Shown: piece after piece, positions 16,642 through 26,000 of the stretch
Layout of the letters: each line of letters starts with the position of its first letter
How positions within the stretch are numbered: position 1 is the first letter of the stretch
Assembly: GCF_000426725.1 (NCBI RefSeq)
Contig: NZ_AUFX01000012.1
Span: 1 to 64,000, forward strand
Length of the DNA stretch: 64,000 nt
From: Sporocytophaga myxococcoides DSM 11118
Lineage (GTDB): Bacteria > Bacteroidota > Bacteroidia > Cytophagales > Cytophagaceae
Direction: 5' to 3'
Position numbers and translations under genes: made by a program
Notes under the pieces: generated by a model
What the model was told of the DNA's origin: nothing
Databases searched by the model: none
The model's input: only the letters and a program-made list of their open reading frames with translations

Positions 16642-17079
16642 ATGGCAAAATCCTTCTTTTCTGAACAGGAACAGGCTGCAATAGTATCGGCCATTAAAGA
16701 AGCTGAGAAAAATACCAGCGGAGAAATACAGGTGCATTTGGAAAGCCATTGCAAGGAAGACGTTCTTGACCGTGCAGTGGATGTTTTTAAAATATTAAAA
16801 ATGCATGAGACCAAGCTGAGAAACGGCGTTTTGTTTTACCTGGCTGTTAAAGATCACAAATTTGCAATTCTGGGTGATGCTGGTATCAATTCAAAAGTTT
16901 CTGATCATTTCTGGGACGATATTAAAGTGATGATGCAGGATAAGTTCAAAGACGGAAAGTTTACAGATGGCCTTTGCCAGGGCATTATAAAAGCTGGAGA
17001 ACAGCTGAAAACTCATTTTCCTTATTCAAAGGATGATATTAATGAGTTGAGTGATGATATTTCTTTTGGAAAGGATTAA
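16642..17079 (+). CDS. TPM-domain protein, cytosolic type
   Basis: 145 residues without a signal peptide: FFSEQEQAAIVSAIKEAEKN then TSGEIQVHLESHC, and a core FYLAVKDHKFAILGDAGINS then FTDGLCQGIIKAGEQLK. This is the TPM (TLP18.3/Psb32/MOLO-1) fold, known from photosystem repair phosphatases and ion-channel accessory proteins, here without membrane segments. It lies between LemA and a membrane-bound TPM protein (three bases to the next start), so the three probably form one assembly. Confidence 0.88.
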   Translation: MAKSFFSEQEQAAIVSAIKEAEKNTSGEIQVHLESHCKEDVLDRAVDVFKILKMHETKLRNGVLFYLAVKDHKFAILGDAGINSKVSDHFWDDIKVMMQDKFKDGKFTDGLCQGIIKAGEQLKTHFPYSKDDINELSDDISFGKD

Positions 17080-17082
17080 TAA

Positions 17083-17826
17083 ATGGAAGTAGTGAAATTG
17101 TACAGATATTTATTAGTCCTTTTATTTTCTCTCGGATTTTCTAATTTTCTGATTGGCCAGAACGATATTCCAGAAAGACCATCTCCTCCAAGGTTGGTAA
17201 ACGACTTTGCCGGAATTCTTTCTAATTCAGAAAATCAGGCTTTAGAACAAAAGCTTCTGAATTATGAAGACACAACTTCAACTCAAATCGCTGTAGTTAT
17301 TGTAAAGTCTATAGGTGATTATGAGGCGGCAGATTATTCTCAAAGACTGGGTCAAAAGTGGGGTGTCGGAGTCAAAGGTAAAAATAACGGAATCGTTATT
17401 CTTGTAGCAATGGAGTCTCATGACTTCTTTATTTCAACAGGCTATGGCATGGAAGGGGTAGTTCCTGATGCAATGGCGAAAAGAATTTTTGAGGAAGTAA
17501 TCAAGCCGACTTTTCGTGAACAAAGGTATTATGATGGTCTTGATGAGGCTACAAACATTATTATTAAACTGGCCTCAGGTGAATATAAGGCTGAGCCTAA
17601 GAAACAGGGAGGTCGCAATAAATTTGGAACAGCGATTATTTTAATCATCTTGTTCTTTATACTCTATAGTATATTTAAAAATAAAGGAGGCGGAGGTCAT
17701 ACTACATATTCTTCCAGAGGACCGTTCTATGGCGGTGGTGGCTGGAGTTCTGGCGGCGGTGGAGGAGGCTTCGGTGGTTTTGGCGGTGGCGGCTTTGGCG
17801 GTGGCGGATCCGGCGGTAAATGGTAA
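17083..17826 (+). CDS. TPM-domain protein with glycine-rich tail (YgcG-like)
   Basis: 247 residues: a signal peptide (LLFSLGFSNFLIGQ), a TPM domain from about 35 to 165 (RLVNDFAGILSNSENQALEQ; TSTQIAVVIVKSIGDYEAAD; FISTGYGMEGVVPDAMAKRI), a transmembrane helix TAIILIILFFILYSIF (about 188-203), then a tail made almost wholly of Gly, Ser and Phe (GGGGFGGFGGGGFGGGG). This matches the YgcG/TPM architecture, with the TPM domain outside the inner membrane. It is the third gene of the lemA operon. Confidence 0.9.
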   Translation: MEVVKLYRYLLVLLFSLGFSNFLIGQNDIPERPSPPRLVNDFAGILSNSENQALEQKLLNYEDTTSTQIAVVIVKSIGDYEAADYSQRLGQKWGVGVKGKNNGIVILVAMESHDFFISTGYGMEGVVPDAMAKRIFEEVIKPTFREQRYYDGLDEATNIIIKLASGEYKAEPKKQGGRNKFGTAIILIILFFILYSIFKNKGGGGHTTYSSRGPFYGGGGWSSGGGGGGFGGFGGGGFGGGGSGGKW

Positions 17827-17839
17827 AAATTAAATCTGC

Positions 17840-18604
17840 ATGAGAAAATATTTTCTGATAATATTTCTGGGACTTTTTTCAATCCTGAATCTAAAGGCTG
17901 ATATACTTTCAAGATTTCCTGAAAATAGCTTTGTGTTTGATAATGCAGATTTACTTTCGTCGGAACAAATTGTTAGTCTTGAGAAGCATTTGCTGTATTT
18001 AAAAGATTCTTCAATTGCGGAGGTAATTGTAATTTCAGTTGATTCTGCAGTTCACACCGATATGGAGCAATATGCAGAGCAGCTTTCAGCAAAATGGATC
18101 AGTGAGAATAAATTAAATCCATCCAATATCATTTTTATCCTGGATCCTACTGACAGCAAATATGCTATTATTCCATCCAAAGAATTATCTGGGAAAATTG
18201 ATATCGATCTTTTAAAGAAAATAGAGGATCAGTATCTTCTTCCTCAGACAAGAAAAAAGAATTATTATGAAGGAATAGACAATTCAATTTCTCAGATCAA
18301 ACTGCTTTTGTCGGGAAAAATGGAGAAAGGTGATTTACACGAAAGTTATAGAGGGCCATTTTTCATATTTGTTACCCTGATGGTTTTATTTTTTGTTTTG
18401 TTTTTTCCCATTCTGCAATATAGAGTGGTGCTTCAAAATCATTTCAGCACAAGAAAGCCTGGTTTTTTTACGAGTCTGATGCTCATGAACACTTTTGGTG
18501 CGCATAGAGGAGGCTTCGATGCTTTTTCCAAAAATCAGGGTGCTTATGAAGCCAGAAAGGCTGCTTTGCTCAGAGGGGGCGGGGGAGCTGTTGGTGTCTG
18601 GTGA
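17840..18604 (+). CDS. Divergent TPM-like membrane protein
   Basis: 254 residues: a signal peptide (YFLIIFLGLFSILNLKA), a TPM-like region (FPENSFVFDNADLLSSEQIV; EVIVISVDSAVHTDMEQYAE; KKNYYEGIDNSISQIKLLL), a transmembrane helix IFVTLMVLFFVLFFPILQY, and a C-terminal tail ending RGGGGAVGVW. It is the fourth gene of the lemA operon, starting 13 bases after the previous stop. It is less conserved than its neighbour and probably arose by duplication of it. Confidence 0.8.
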   Translation: MRKYFLIIFLGLFSILNLKADILSRFPENSFVFDNADLLSSEQIVSLEKHLLYLKDSSIAEVIVISVDSAVHTDMEQYAEQLSAKWISENKLNPSNIIFILDPTDSKYAIIPSKELSGKIDIDLLKKIEDQYLLPQTRKKNYYEGIDNSISQIKLLLSGKMEKGDLHESYRGPFFIFVTLMVLFFVLFFPILQYRVVLQNHFSTRKPGFFTSLMLMNTFGAHRGGFDAFSKNQGAYEARKAALLRGGGGAVGVW

Positions 18605-18776
18605 TAGGCATTATAAACAGTCTGCGTTTTAATGTCCTATATATCAGCGATCTAATCTTTAGATACTGAAGCTTAAAAATCCACGTTTAAGTTCTGGTTT
18701 AGAATTAATGTATTCAAAATATGTCTTATAGAAAGCTATACATTTAAATTCGTAGCTTTACATTTTGATTAAGTTT

Positions 18777-19403
18777 ATGGTAGTAGATATTATTTGGCAT
18801 TTATTGATAGGAGTGGTAGTTAGTTTCGCAGGGAGCATTCCTTTGGGTACTATAAATCTTGGTGTTGTTCAAACCACTGTTTCTGTCAATCTCAAAGCAG
18901 GCCTTTACTTTGCATTGGGGGCAACTTTGATAGAATTAATTTATAGCACTATTGCCATTAAGTTAATTGGTGTTTTAATGACACAAACCCATCTCGACTC
19001 AATCATCCGCATGGTTTCTGTTCCGGTCTTCCTCTTGGTAGCAGTGTATTATTTAAGGAAAGAGGAAAAAGAAGGAGAAAGCAGGGAGTTAAAAAAAGGA
19101 AGGAGTTTTCTGAACGGAATTTTTCTTGGTGTTATCAATCCCTTACAGATTCCTTTCTGGGTTTTCTGGGGCTCTATTTTTATGAGCAATAAATGGATTG
19201 CCAAAGATGATTTTCTGCTTAATGTATTTATAGCAGGTATATGCATTGGTACTATACTGGTACTTACGCTTATTGCTTTTCTTAGCCACTCTATTGCGGC
19301 AAAGGTTAATCTGAAGAGCCAGTTTGTAAACAAACTAATCGGTTATGTGCTGATAGTTTTAGGTGTATACCAGCTATGCGATTTAGTTTACAAATTTATT
19401 TAA
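18777..19403 (+). CDS. LysE-family exporter
   Basis: 208 residues from ATG 18777; the in-frame TTG at 18765 is a less likely start. There are about six membrane spans with the family opening SFAGSIPLGTINLGVVQTTV and a conserved NGIFLGVINPLQIPFWVFWG segment. LysE/RhtB proteins export amino acids or related small molecules. The last 21 bases overlap the end of the convergent amidotransferase gene. Confidence 0.82.
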   Translation: MVVDIIWHLLIGVVVSFAGSIPLGTINLGVVQTTVSVNLKAGLYFALGATLIELIYSTIAIKLIGVLMTQTHLDSIIRMVSVPVFLLVAVYYLRKEEKEGESRELKKGRSFLNGIFLGVINPLQIPFWVFWGSIFMSNKWIAKDDFLLNVFIAGICIGTILVLTLIAFLSHSIAAKVNLKSQFVNKLIGYVLIVLGVYQLCDLVYKFI

Positions 19404-20069
19404 GAAGCTAATCATCATCTCATTTGATGAGGTGATGTGGTCTTCATTACGCAATTCTTCTGCTGTCTGAATGTAGGGTGCTTTTACAAGTTCCTGACCA
19501 CAGTTGGCTATCATTTTATCTATACTGCTTGCCGTCACTTCAAGATGAAACTGAAATGCTGCAACATTATCTCCGTATATAAATCCTTGATTTTCGCAAG
19601 CTTCACTCGAAGCAATTCTTTTAGCTCCTGAAGGAATGTCGAATGTATCACCATGCCACTGGAATACGGTAGGTTTGAGCTTGAAATCACTAAATAAGGA
19701 ATTGTTTTTAGCTTCTTCAGTCAAGTTCAAAGGTAGCCAGCCGATCTCCTTTTCTTTATTTTTATAAACCTTTGCCCCCAATACATCCGCAATTAGCTGA
19801 GCACCCAGACATATGCCAAGTACTTTTTTATTTTTATCTATAGCTTTAGCAATGAGTTCTTTCTCCTTCTTCATCCATGGGTATTGCCTTTCATCGTAAA
19901 CTCCCATAGGGCCACCCATTACAATCAACAGGTCAAACAGCTCTACAAAAGGAAGCTTATTGTCTTCATAGAATTTAGTTGCAGTGAGTCTGTTATCGGG
20001 TACTTTTGCCCATTCTTTTATACATCCAAGCCCTTCAAACTCTACATGCCTTAAATAATGAATGTTCAT
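19383..20069 (-). CDS. Class I glutamine amidotransferase-like protein
   Basis: 228 residues with the GATase1 triad: nucleophile Cys in LGICLGAQLIADVLGA, and His and Glu in AFQFHLEVT. VMGGPMGVYDERQYPWMKKE and VFQWHGDTFDIPSGAKRIAS are typical of the GMP-synthase-like stand-alone amidotransferases. The partner or substrate is unknown; such enzymes act on glutamine or gamma-glutamyl compounds. It is transcribed toward the LysE exporter with overlapping 3' ends. Confidence 0.87.
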   Translation of the reverse strand: MNIHYLRHVEFEGLGCIKEWAKVPDNRLTATKFYEDNKLPFVELFDLLIVMGGPMGVYDERQYPWMKKEKELIAKAIDKNKKVLGICLGAQLIADVLGAKVYKNKEKEIGWLPLNLTEEAKNNSLFSDFKLKPTVFQWHGDTFDIPSGAKRIASSEACENQGFIYGDNVAAFQFHLEVTASSIDKMIANCGQELVKAPYIQTAEELRNEDHITSSNEMMISFLNKFVN

Positions 20070-20159
20070 AATAAATTATTCAATTCTAAAAATCAGATTT
20101 TTCAAATATACTATTTGGACGGGAATTATAGATCTTGTGCAAGATTTATTTTGGACTTT

Positions 20160-22439
20160 TTACTGAAGAATCCACCTAATTCCTGCAAATCCTCTTATCC
20201 CCTGAATAGGGGCATAGTTGTAACTTGTATCGAACGTATATCCATTTGGATTGCTCACAGGATCGTTAACTCTTTTGTCAAAAGGATCTTCCGAACGTAG
20301 CAAAGAATACTTTGGCAGATAGTTCAGAAGATTCTTAACTCCCCCATATACTTCAAACTGCTTGTTGATTTTTTTTGTGACCTGAATATTCTGAATACTG
20401 TACCATGGTGAAACAGAAGGGCGATAGTCATTTGCCTGCACAGGAAGTTCCATTGGTCCTGTTACTCTTCCTGTATAGTCAATAACAATTCCAAGCTGAT
20501 TAATTTTATATGTAACAGCAAACGTCCCGGAAACTTTTGGCGCATGCAGTTGCTGCACTCTTCTGTTTACCCCGTTGCTATCTTTTTGCACTGAATAAAC
20601 ATCCATCAATGTTATACCTGCGATGATTTTTAAAGGAAAGGAAAAACTGAAATCCGTATTTAAAGTAATTCCTTTGGAGATAGCGTGGCCATTGAGATTG
20701 TCATAAATGATTTTGTCCGGGTCTGTAAGAAAGTCTCCGATGATTTTATTTGTGAAATAGGTGTAGAACACACTCAGATCAAGGCTTATAAATCCTTTTT
20801 TGGTGTTTATGAATTTCTGATAATTAAGGTTTGCATTATATGATTTCTCGGGCTTGAGTTCATGTGAAATGACAACTTCTCTTGAGCCGGTCAAAGCCGC
20901 ATGATCTTCAGTAAAGAGGTTTACTGTTCTGTAGCCATTGCCACCGCTAAGCCTGATGATATTTGTTTTTGAAAGATCGTATTTAAAACTGAGTCTAGGT
21001 GTTAAAATGGAACCATGAATGGAGTTATAGTCATATCTCAAACCAGCAAGGCTTTTAAGTTTGGTGTTTATAGCAAACTCTTCCTGCACGAATATTCCTG
21101 GGAGAAATGTCTTCTGCGGTTTGTTTATAGGATCATTTGTATCGGATGTCCTGGTCCCGGGTGTATTATCATCATAATAAATATATCGAAAAGGCAAACC
21201 AACTAAAAGATCATGTCTTGCAGAAAGTTTTTTGTCATACAAGAACTGAGCAAACCCTATATTTTGCTGGGCAATAAATGGTATTATACCATAGGCCGAA
21301 TTTTGATGATGTGAGTTTAGTGAGAACTGAAATGTTATCTTTTCTTTAAGCGGAAGCTGGTAAACTCCAATCAACTCATATCTTTTTGTATATATAGATT
21401 CTCCGTAAACACTGTCCGTACCACGAAATTTATTTTCATAATTTACCTCACCTCCCCAGCGATCTTCATAGATATATCTTCCGGCAATAGATGCCAGTCT
21501 GTTATTTTTCCTTTTGAAATTCCATTTGTTAAAAACAGAAACTCTGTCCTGAAGTGTCACATCTGTAAAGCGATCGCTATTGACATCAAGTTTATTTTTG
21601 AAGTTAAAATAATTGATGCCTAATAATGAAGTGGTTTTTCCAACATTACTTCTGACAGATACGTCCGCATTAAGCTCTCGCTGAGACGTACCGAAAACGT
21701 CAACAGTTCCGCGAGGAGATGTCGCCGGGTCTTTAGTGATGATATTGATCAACCCTCCTACGGCCTCTGATCCATATAGCGTAGAGGCTGGACCTTTAAC
21801 AACTTCTATTCTTTGAACCATACTGTTAGGTATTCCGCTTAGGCCATAAACTGTGGAAAGGCTGCTTACTATAGGCATTCCGTCAATGGTAATCATTGTA
21901 TAAGGACCTTCCATCCCGTTGATATGTATATCCCCGGTATTGCAGATATTGCAGTTTAGCTGAGGCAGTACACCATTGACAATCTGCAGGCTTTCGAACA
22001 GACTTGGCGTCGGGTTTTTCTTAAAGTAGTTTGGAGTATATACTTCTACAGGTATCGGAGATGAAGTTCTACTTACTTCTTTCATTGTTCCTGTCACAAC
22101 GACTTCGTTTAGCTCTGATTTGAGTGCGTCAAGTTGTATGTCAAGTTTTTTGTTTTCACCGGCCTTTACGGTCACACTTCTTTCATAATTCTGATAATCT
22201 ATCCCCTGTACTTTAATCTTATAGCTTCCCTCTGGTATCTGCGAAAAGATAAAATTTCCAAGTGTATCTGTCAACTGGCTTTGATTCAGATTTTCTATAA
22301 TTACCAGTGCTCCGATTACAGGCTCTCCTGAGGAGTTAACATTCCCTTTTATATTGGATGTCTGACTCCAGCCTTCATTTCGGATGAGTAAAATGCTTGA
22401 AGCCAGTATAAAAAGGATAAATTTTATTTTTAGTCCCAT
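20160..22439 (-). CDS. TonB-dependent outer-membrane receptor, probably metal related
   Basis: 759 residues. After the signal peptide comes a carboxypeptidase-regulatory-like domain (about 28-105: IKGNVNSSGEPVIGALVIIE; SQIPEGSYKIKVQGIDYQNY). The TonB box region follows (NEVVVTGTM) and then the plug (about 125-235) with IDGMPIVSSLSTVYG, RIEVVKGPASTLYGSEAVGG and LINIITKDP. The remainder is a 22-stranded barrel. The plug has a CxxC pair (Cys163, Cys166 in LNCNICNTGDIHING) seen in a Bacteroidota receptor subgroup. There is no SusD partner. An inverted repeat like DtxR-family metal-repressor sites lies 58 bases upstream, so iron, manganese or a metal chelate is a plausible cargo. Confidence 0.88.
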   Translation of the reverse strand: MGLKIKFILFILASSILLIRNEGWSQTSNIKGNVNSSGEPVIGALVIIENLNQSQLTDTLGNFIFSQIPEGSYKIKVQGIDYQNYERSVTVKAGENKKLDIQLDALKSELNEVVVTGTMKEVSRTSSPIPVEVYTPNYFKKNPTPSLFESLQIVNGVLPQLNCNICNTGDIHINGMEGPYTMITIDGMPIVSSLSTVYGLSGIPNSMVQRIEVVKGPASTLYGSEAVGGLINIITKDPATSPRGTVDVFGTSQRELNADVSVRSNVGKTTSLLGINYFNFKNKLDVNSDRFTDVTLQDRVSVFNKWNFKRKNNRLASIAGRYIYEDRWGGEVNYENKFRGTDSVYGESIYTKRYELIGVYQLPLKEKITFQFSLNSHHQNSAYGIIPFIAQQNIGFAQFLYDKKLSARHDLLVGLPFRYIYYDDNTPGTRTSDTNDPINKPQKTFLPGIFVQEEFAINTKLKSLAGLRYDYNSIHGSILTPRLSFKYDLSKTNIIRLSGGNGYRTVNLFTEDHAALTGSREVVISHELKPEKSYNANLNYQKFINTKKGFISLDLSVFYTYFTNKIIGDFLTDPDKIIYDNLNGHAISKGITLNTDFSFSFPLKIIAGITLMDVYSVQKDSNGVNRRVQQLHAPKVSGTFAVTYKINQLGIVIDYTGRVTGPMELPVQANDYRPSVSPWYSIQNIQVTKKINKQFEVYGGVKNLLNYLPKYSLLRSEDPFDKRVNDPVSNPNGYTFDTSYNYAPIQGIRGFAGIRWILQ

Positions 22440-22496
22440 TTAAATTAAAATTTTGTTAAATATAAACATAAATTTTAGATATATGTTAAACTAAAA

Positions 22497-22512
22497 TTTA
22501 GGGTAGCCTAAA
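22497..22512 (-). promoter_or_regulatory. Metal-repressor-like operator
   Basis: TTTAGGGTAGCCTAAA: perfect 6-base arms TTTAGG / CCTAAA around GTAG. The arms match the TTAGG/CCTAA core of DtxR/IdeR/MntR-type operators. It lies 58 bases before the TonB-receptor start, between it and the divergent thioesterase gene. Confidence 0.5.
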
Positions 22513-22623
22513 AAACTAGATAATCATAATAACCAACATCTTAGTTATAGCTTCTAATGAATCGATTAGCATTGACATTTTTTTAATGATTAATCCCGAT
22601 TTATATTGTAGAAAAAAGAGAGA

Positions 22624-23022
22624 ATGGATTTAGAGACCAGAATTAAAGAAGCTGAGACACGTCAGTTTAAGGCGATTTTTCCTAATACCGTGAATCATTA
22701 TGATACCCTTTTCGGAGGGGCTGCCTTGGCCTATATGGATGAAGTTGCATTTATTACAGCAACTAGATTCAGCAAGCAGAGACTTGTTACTGTTTCAACA
22801 AATAAGATAGATTTTAAGCGACCTATTCCTGCCGGAACAATCATTGAGATAATTGGTAAGATTGAACATGTAGGGAACACAAGTATCCAGGTAAAAGTGG
22901 AAATTTTTGTGGAAGAGATGTATCACGAAAAAAGAGAAAAGGCTATTGAGGGCTTGTTTACTATGGTTGCAGTGGGAGAAGATAAGAAGCCAGTGAGGAT
23001 TTTAAAGGATTATGATAGTTAA
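22624..23022 (+). CDS. Acyl-CoA thioesterase, hotdog fold (YciA type)
   Basis: 132 residues: FPNTVNHYDTLFGGAALAYM followed by DEVAFITATRFSKQRLVTVS and DFKRPIPAGTIIEIIGKIEH, the pattern of YciA/BFIT-type acyl-CoA thioesterases. The Asn/His-N-x-x-x-LFGG segment and the acidic residue after AYM form the active site in relatives. It hydrolyses acyl-CoA to free acid and CoA in the cytosol. It is a single gene with a strong terminator directly after it. Confidence 0.9.
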   Translation: MDLETRIKEAETRQFKAIFPNTVNHYDTLFGGAALAYMDEVAFITATRFSKQRLVTVSTNKIDFKRPIPAGTIIEIIGKIEHVGNTSIQVKVEIFVEEMYHEKREKAIEGLFTMVAVGEDKKPVRILKDYDS

Positions 23023-23030
23023 AAAAATAG

Positions 23031-23076
23031 AAGTAATGCAGTAATTTTTTAAAGTTATTACTGCATTACTTTTTTC
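23031..23076. terminator. Strong terminator after the thioesterase gene
   Basis: Perfect 15-base arms AAGTAATGCAGTAAT / ATTACTGCATTACTT with an 11-base loop and a T run; it lies between convergent genes. Confidence 0.9.
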
Positions 23077-23083
23077 ATATACA

Positions 23084-26000
23084 CTACTTTTTTATGAGCT
23101 TGATGTCTTTTACAAAAGTATCAGCAATGACTTCCAGGATGTAAATTCCTGAGGCAATGTCCAGGTCTATTGTAATCTCACCTTTTTCAGCAAGGGAAGT
23201 GTAAGTATTTTCGAATACCTTTTTCCCCTGTACATCAAAAATTATAACAGTTAGAATCTTCTCTCCGGCCAGGCTATATCTGATATATTCTTTGTCATCA
23301 GCCGGGTTTGGATAAACATAAATTTCATCGTTGATGCCAAAGTTGAGGCTCTTCACTTTACTAAAATCTGTCTTGCCATCCTTGTCCACTTCCTGAATTT
23401 TGTAATAAGTAATTCCTGAATTACCGGCTGCAACAGCAAACTGATATTCATTCAGTGGTTGATTTTTCGCAGGAACTTTTACCGGAATCGCACTCCATGT
23501 TTTTCCATCCTGACTTATAAGAATGTTGAAGTGGGATACATTTTGCTCATTGGAAGTTATCCAGTTTAAGAAGACTGTTTTTTCTGCCTGACTAACTTCA
23601 AATGAAAGGAAATTAAGGGGGGTAATGGTCACATCACAACCGGTTACTACCTGTGCTGAAGGAGATGGCGTTATTCCTTTGATATCAACATATGCAGTAT
23701 TGATAAGGAGCCCTGTTACCGGACAACTAGCAATCTTTCCTTTCCATACATATTTCACAGAGTCATTCGCCAAAACAGGCCCATCAATTTTATTATATGT
23801 AACATTACCTGCGGTATTAGAACCCGAAATTGGAGTTGGTGTGCAGCTTGGGCAACCACTAAGATTTGCATCTGTTGCAGATACAAATGTTACCCCTCCC
23901 GGAATTGGATCCCTCATTACGACATCAAATCCGGAATCCAGCCAGGTGCTCCATTTTTTAACTGTAGAAGCATCGTTGTTGGTACTTCTCCACCCAGCAT
24001 AGCCCGCAAGCTTTTGCAGACCTGTTTGGATATACTGAGGAGTTCCGGGCATTGTCACACCACTTGCTACCAGAGAGAAAGACGCTTTGTCTTCGAACAA
24101 CTCCAGCTTGATATCTATATCAGTAAATCCTGCAGGGAATGCTGTATTGGTAGGAGCTGACAATAGCTGAGTATAGCCTGCTGCAGTATAACCATGATCC
24201 CATAAGCTTACCACTATTCCGTTGTATTCCTTTTTGAAACGTATCTCATACCACTTATTTCCGTTTTGTCTGAAAACAAGTGCATATATCTCCTGATAGG
24301 TGGCTAGATTAATGGTTGTATTAATGGATCCGTTTTTCCCATGTGAATATTTATGGGTCATAAGATTTGAACCTGTACTTCCACTAGCACCTGCACCGTT
24401 GATAATCATATTACCTCCGGTAAAAGTGAATGGATTGCCTTCCACCTGTTTCCAGTCAGCAGCACTTCCAATTGAAGATACAACTGTGCCGGATTTGTTT
24501 TTGTAAACTACAGTGTAAGTAATATCATCACCGGTTGAATAATTGACTTTATCAGCCGTTTTGGTGATGCTTGGATCTGGTATGAACACAGCGTCACAGC
24601 TAACTTTGGTTTTAGCTGTATCTTTTACCCACGGTTCATTGTCCGCTTTTGCATAGCCAGTGTTAATAATTTCGTCGGGTGTTGGCCCTGTTGGGCAATT
24701 GAAGTAAGCAGCATCTTTTACTCTAACCCAGAATTTGTATTCAATAGAATCATTTACCAGAAGCTGAGGGACCGTCGGCCAGGTAATTATATTTCCAGCC
24801 AAAGTACCTACGGGATAGCCAGTAATATATCCGCCAAAAGTAACACTTTTAGGAAGTGTGTCTTTAACTATGACATTATTAAGTTCACGTCCTGCAGCTG
24901 GCGAGGTACCTAAGATTCTTCTCCAGGTGTAGCCATCCCATTCTTCCACAAGAACATTGTCGGAAATTTTAGTTGTGGTTCCGCAGGCTTCAGGGTGATA
25001 CTTATTTAGAGGCACATTAGGGTTGTTGGGATCAGACCAGTCATTGGTAATCAATGTCTGTAGATCATCTGAAGCACCTGTAGTGTTTAAGGCAGCCTCA
25101 TAACTCCAGTCATCGCTAAAATTAAAGCTTCCGTTCGGATTGGTAAATACTCTTGCTTCCATGCGGGGAGGTGCGAGTTCTCCTCGGTGTATCATTTCCT
25201 TATTACCACGATATTCTGCCAGATGCTGTGTTACCGTAGTCAACGCACTAGGAAAGGTTATGAAGAATCTGTGATTGTATCCGGCTCCCGGAACAAGCGG
25301 TTGAACTCCCAATGTTGGAGGTGCCGTTCCAAATCCCTCGGCAGTACCAACAGCCACCTGCCATGCAGGTGGTCCGTTTTCCTTTAGGAAGTAGGAGACT
25401 CTGTAGTTTTTAAGGTTAATATAAGCTTCCTGTGCTCCGTGAAAAAATCGGAAATTCATTTTTAGTTCATTTGCCGGATTCGTAAAAGGCTGTAAGCCCA
25501 TTGAAAAATGAACTCCGGGTCTTCCACCATTTAGGAAGGCCACGGAACTGTTCTTCACTTTAATTGTATAAACAATACTGTCACCAACCTGCACGATGCT
25601 TCTGTTTACAGATTTTACTATTGAAAGAGGCTTTTCATTGAGTATATCAACACAGTTTCTTTCCATAGTTTCAGTAATGTTATTTGGATATTCGTTGCTT
25701 GTCCATCCCGAACCATTGGTGGCTGTAATATTAGCAGAGTTGCAAATTCTGGGTGGCGCGCTGCTGTTTACCACTACTTTAAGGGTAATGGTATCCATTG
25801 TTAAACCTAAATTTGCCGGAAGAGCAACTTCAGTTCCCGCTACACTCCCTACTGTCCAGGTCAGGTTGCTTCCCGCCTGGGAAAAGGTAACGCCTACATT
25901 TCTTGGGCTTTGAGATAGAAAGGATAATCCTGTAGGAAGCAGGTCTGTAATTACAACCCCTGTTGCAGTGGGCTTTCCAAAGTTTCTGTACGTAATTTTA

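Noticed and set aside
17690-17820. GGC/GGT-rich simple repeat
   Set aside because: It encodes the Gly-rich tail typical of YgcG-like TPM proteins, so it is explained by the coding sequence.
20160-22439. SusC-like receptor of a polysaccharide utilisation locus
   Set aside because: There is no SusD gene next to it, its length is only 759 residues, and the upstream box suggests metal regulation.
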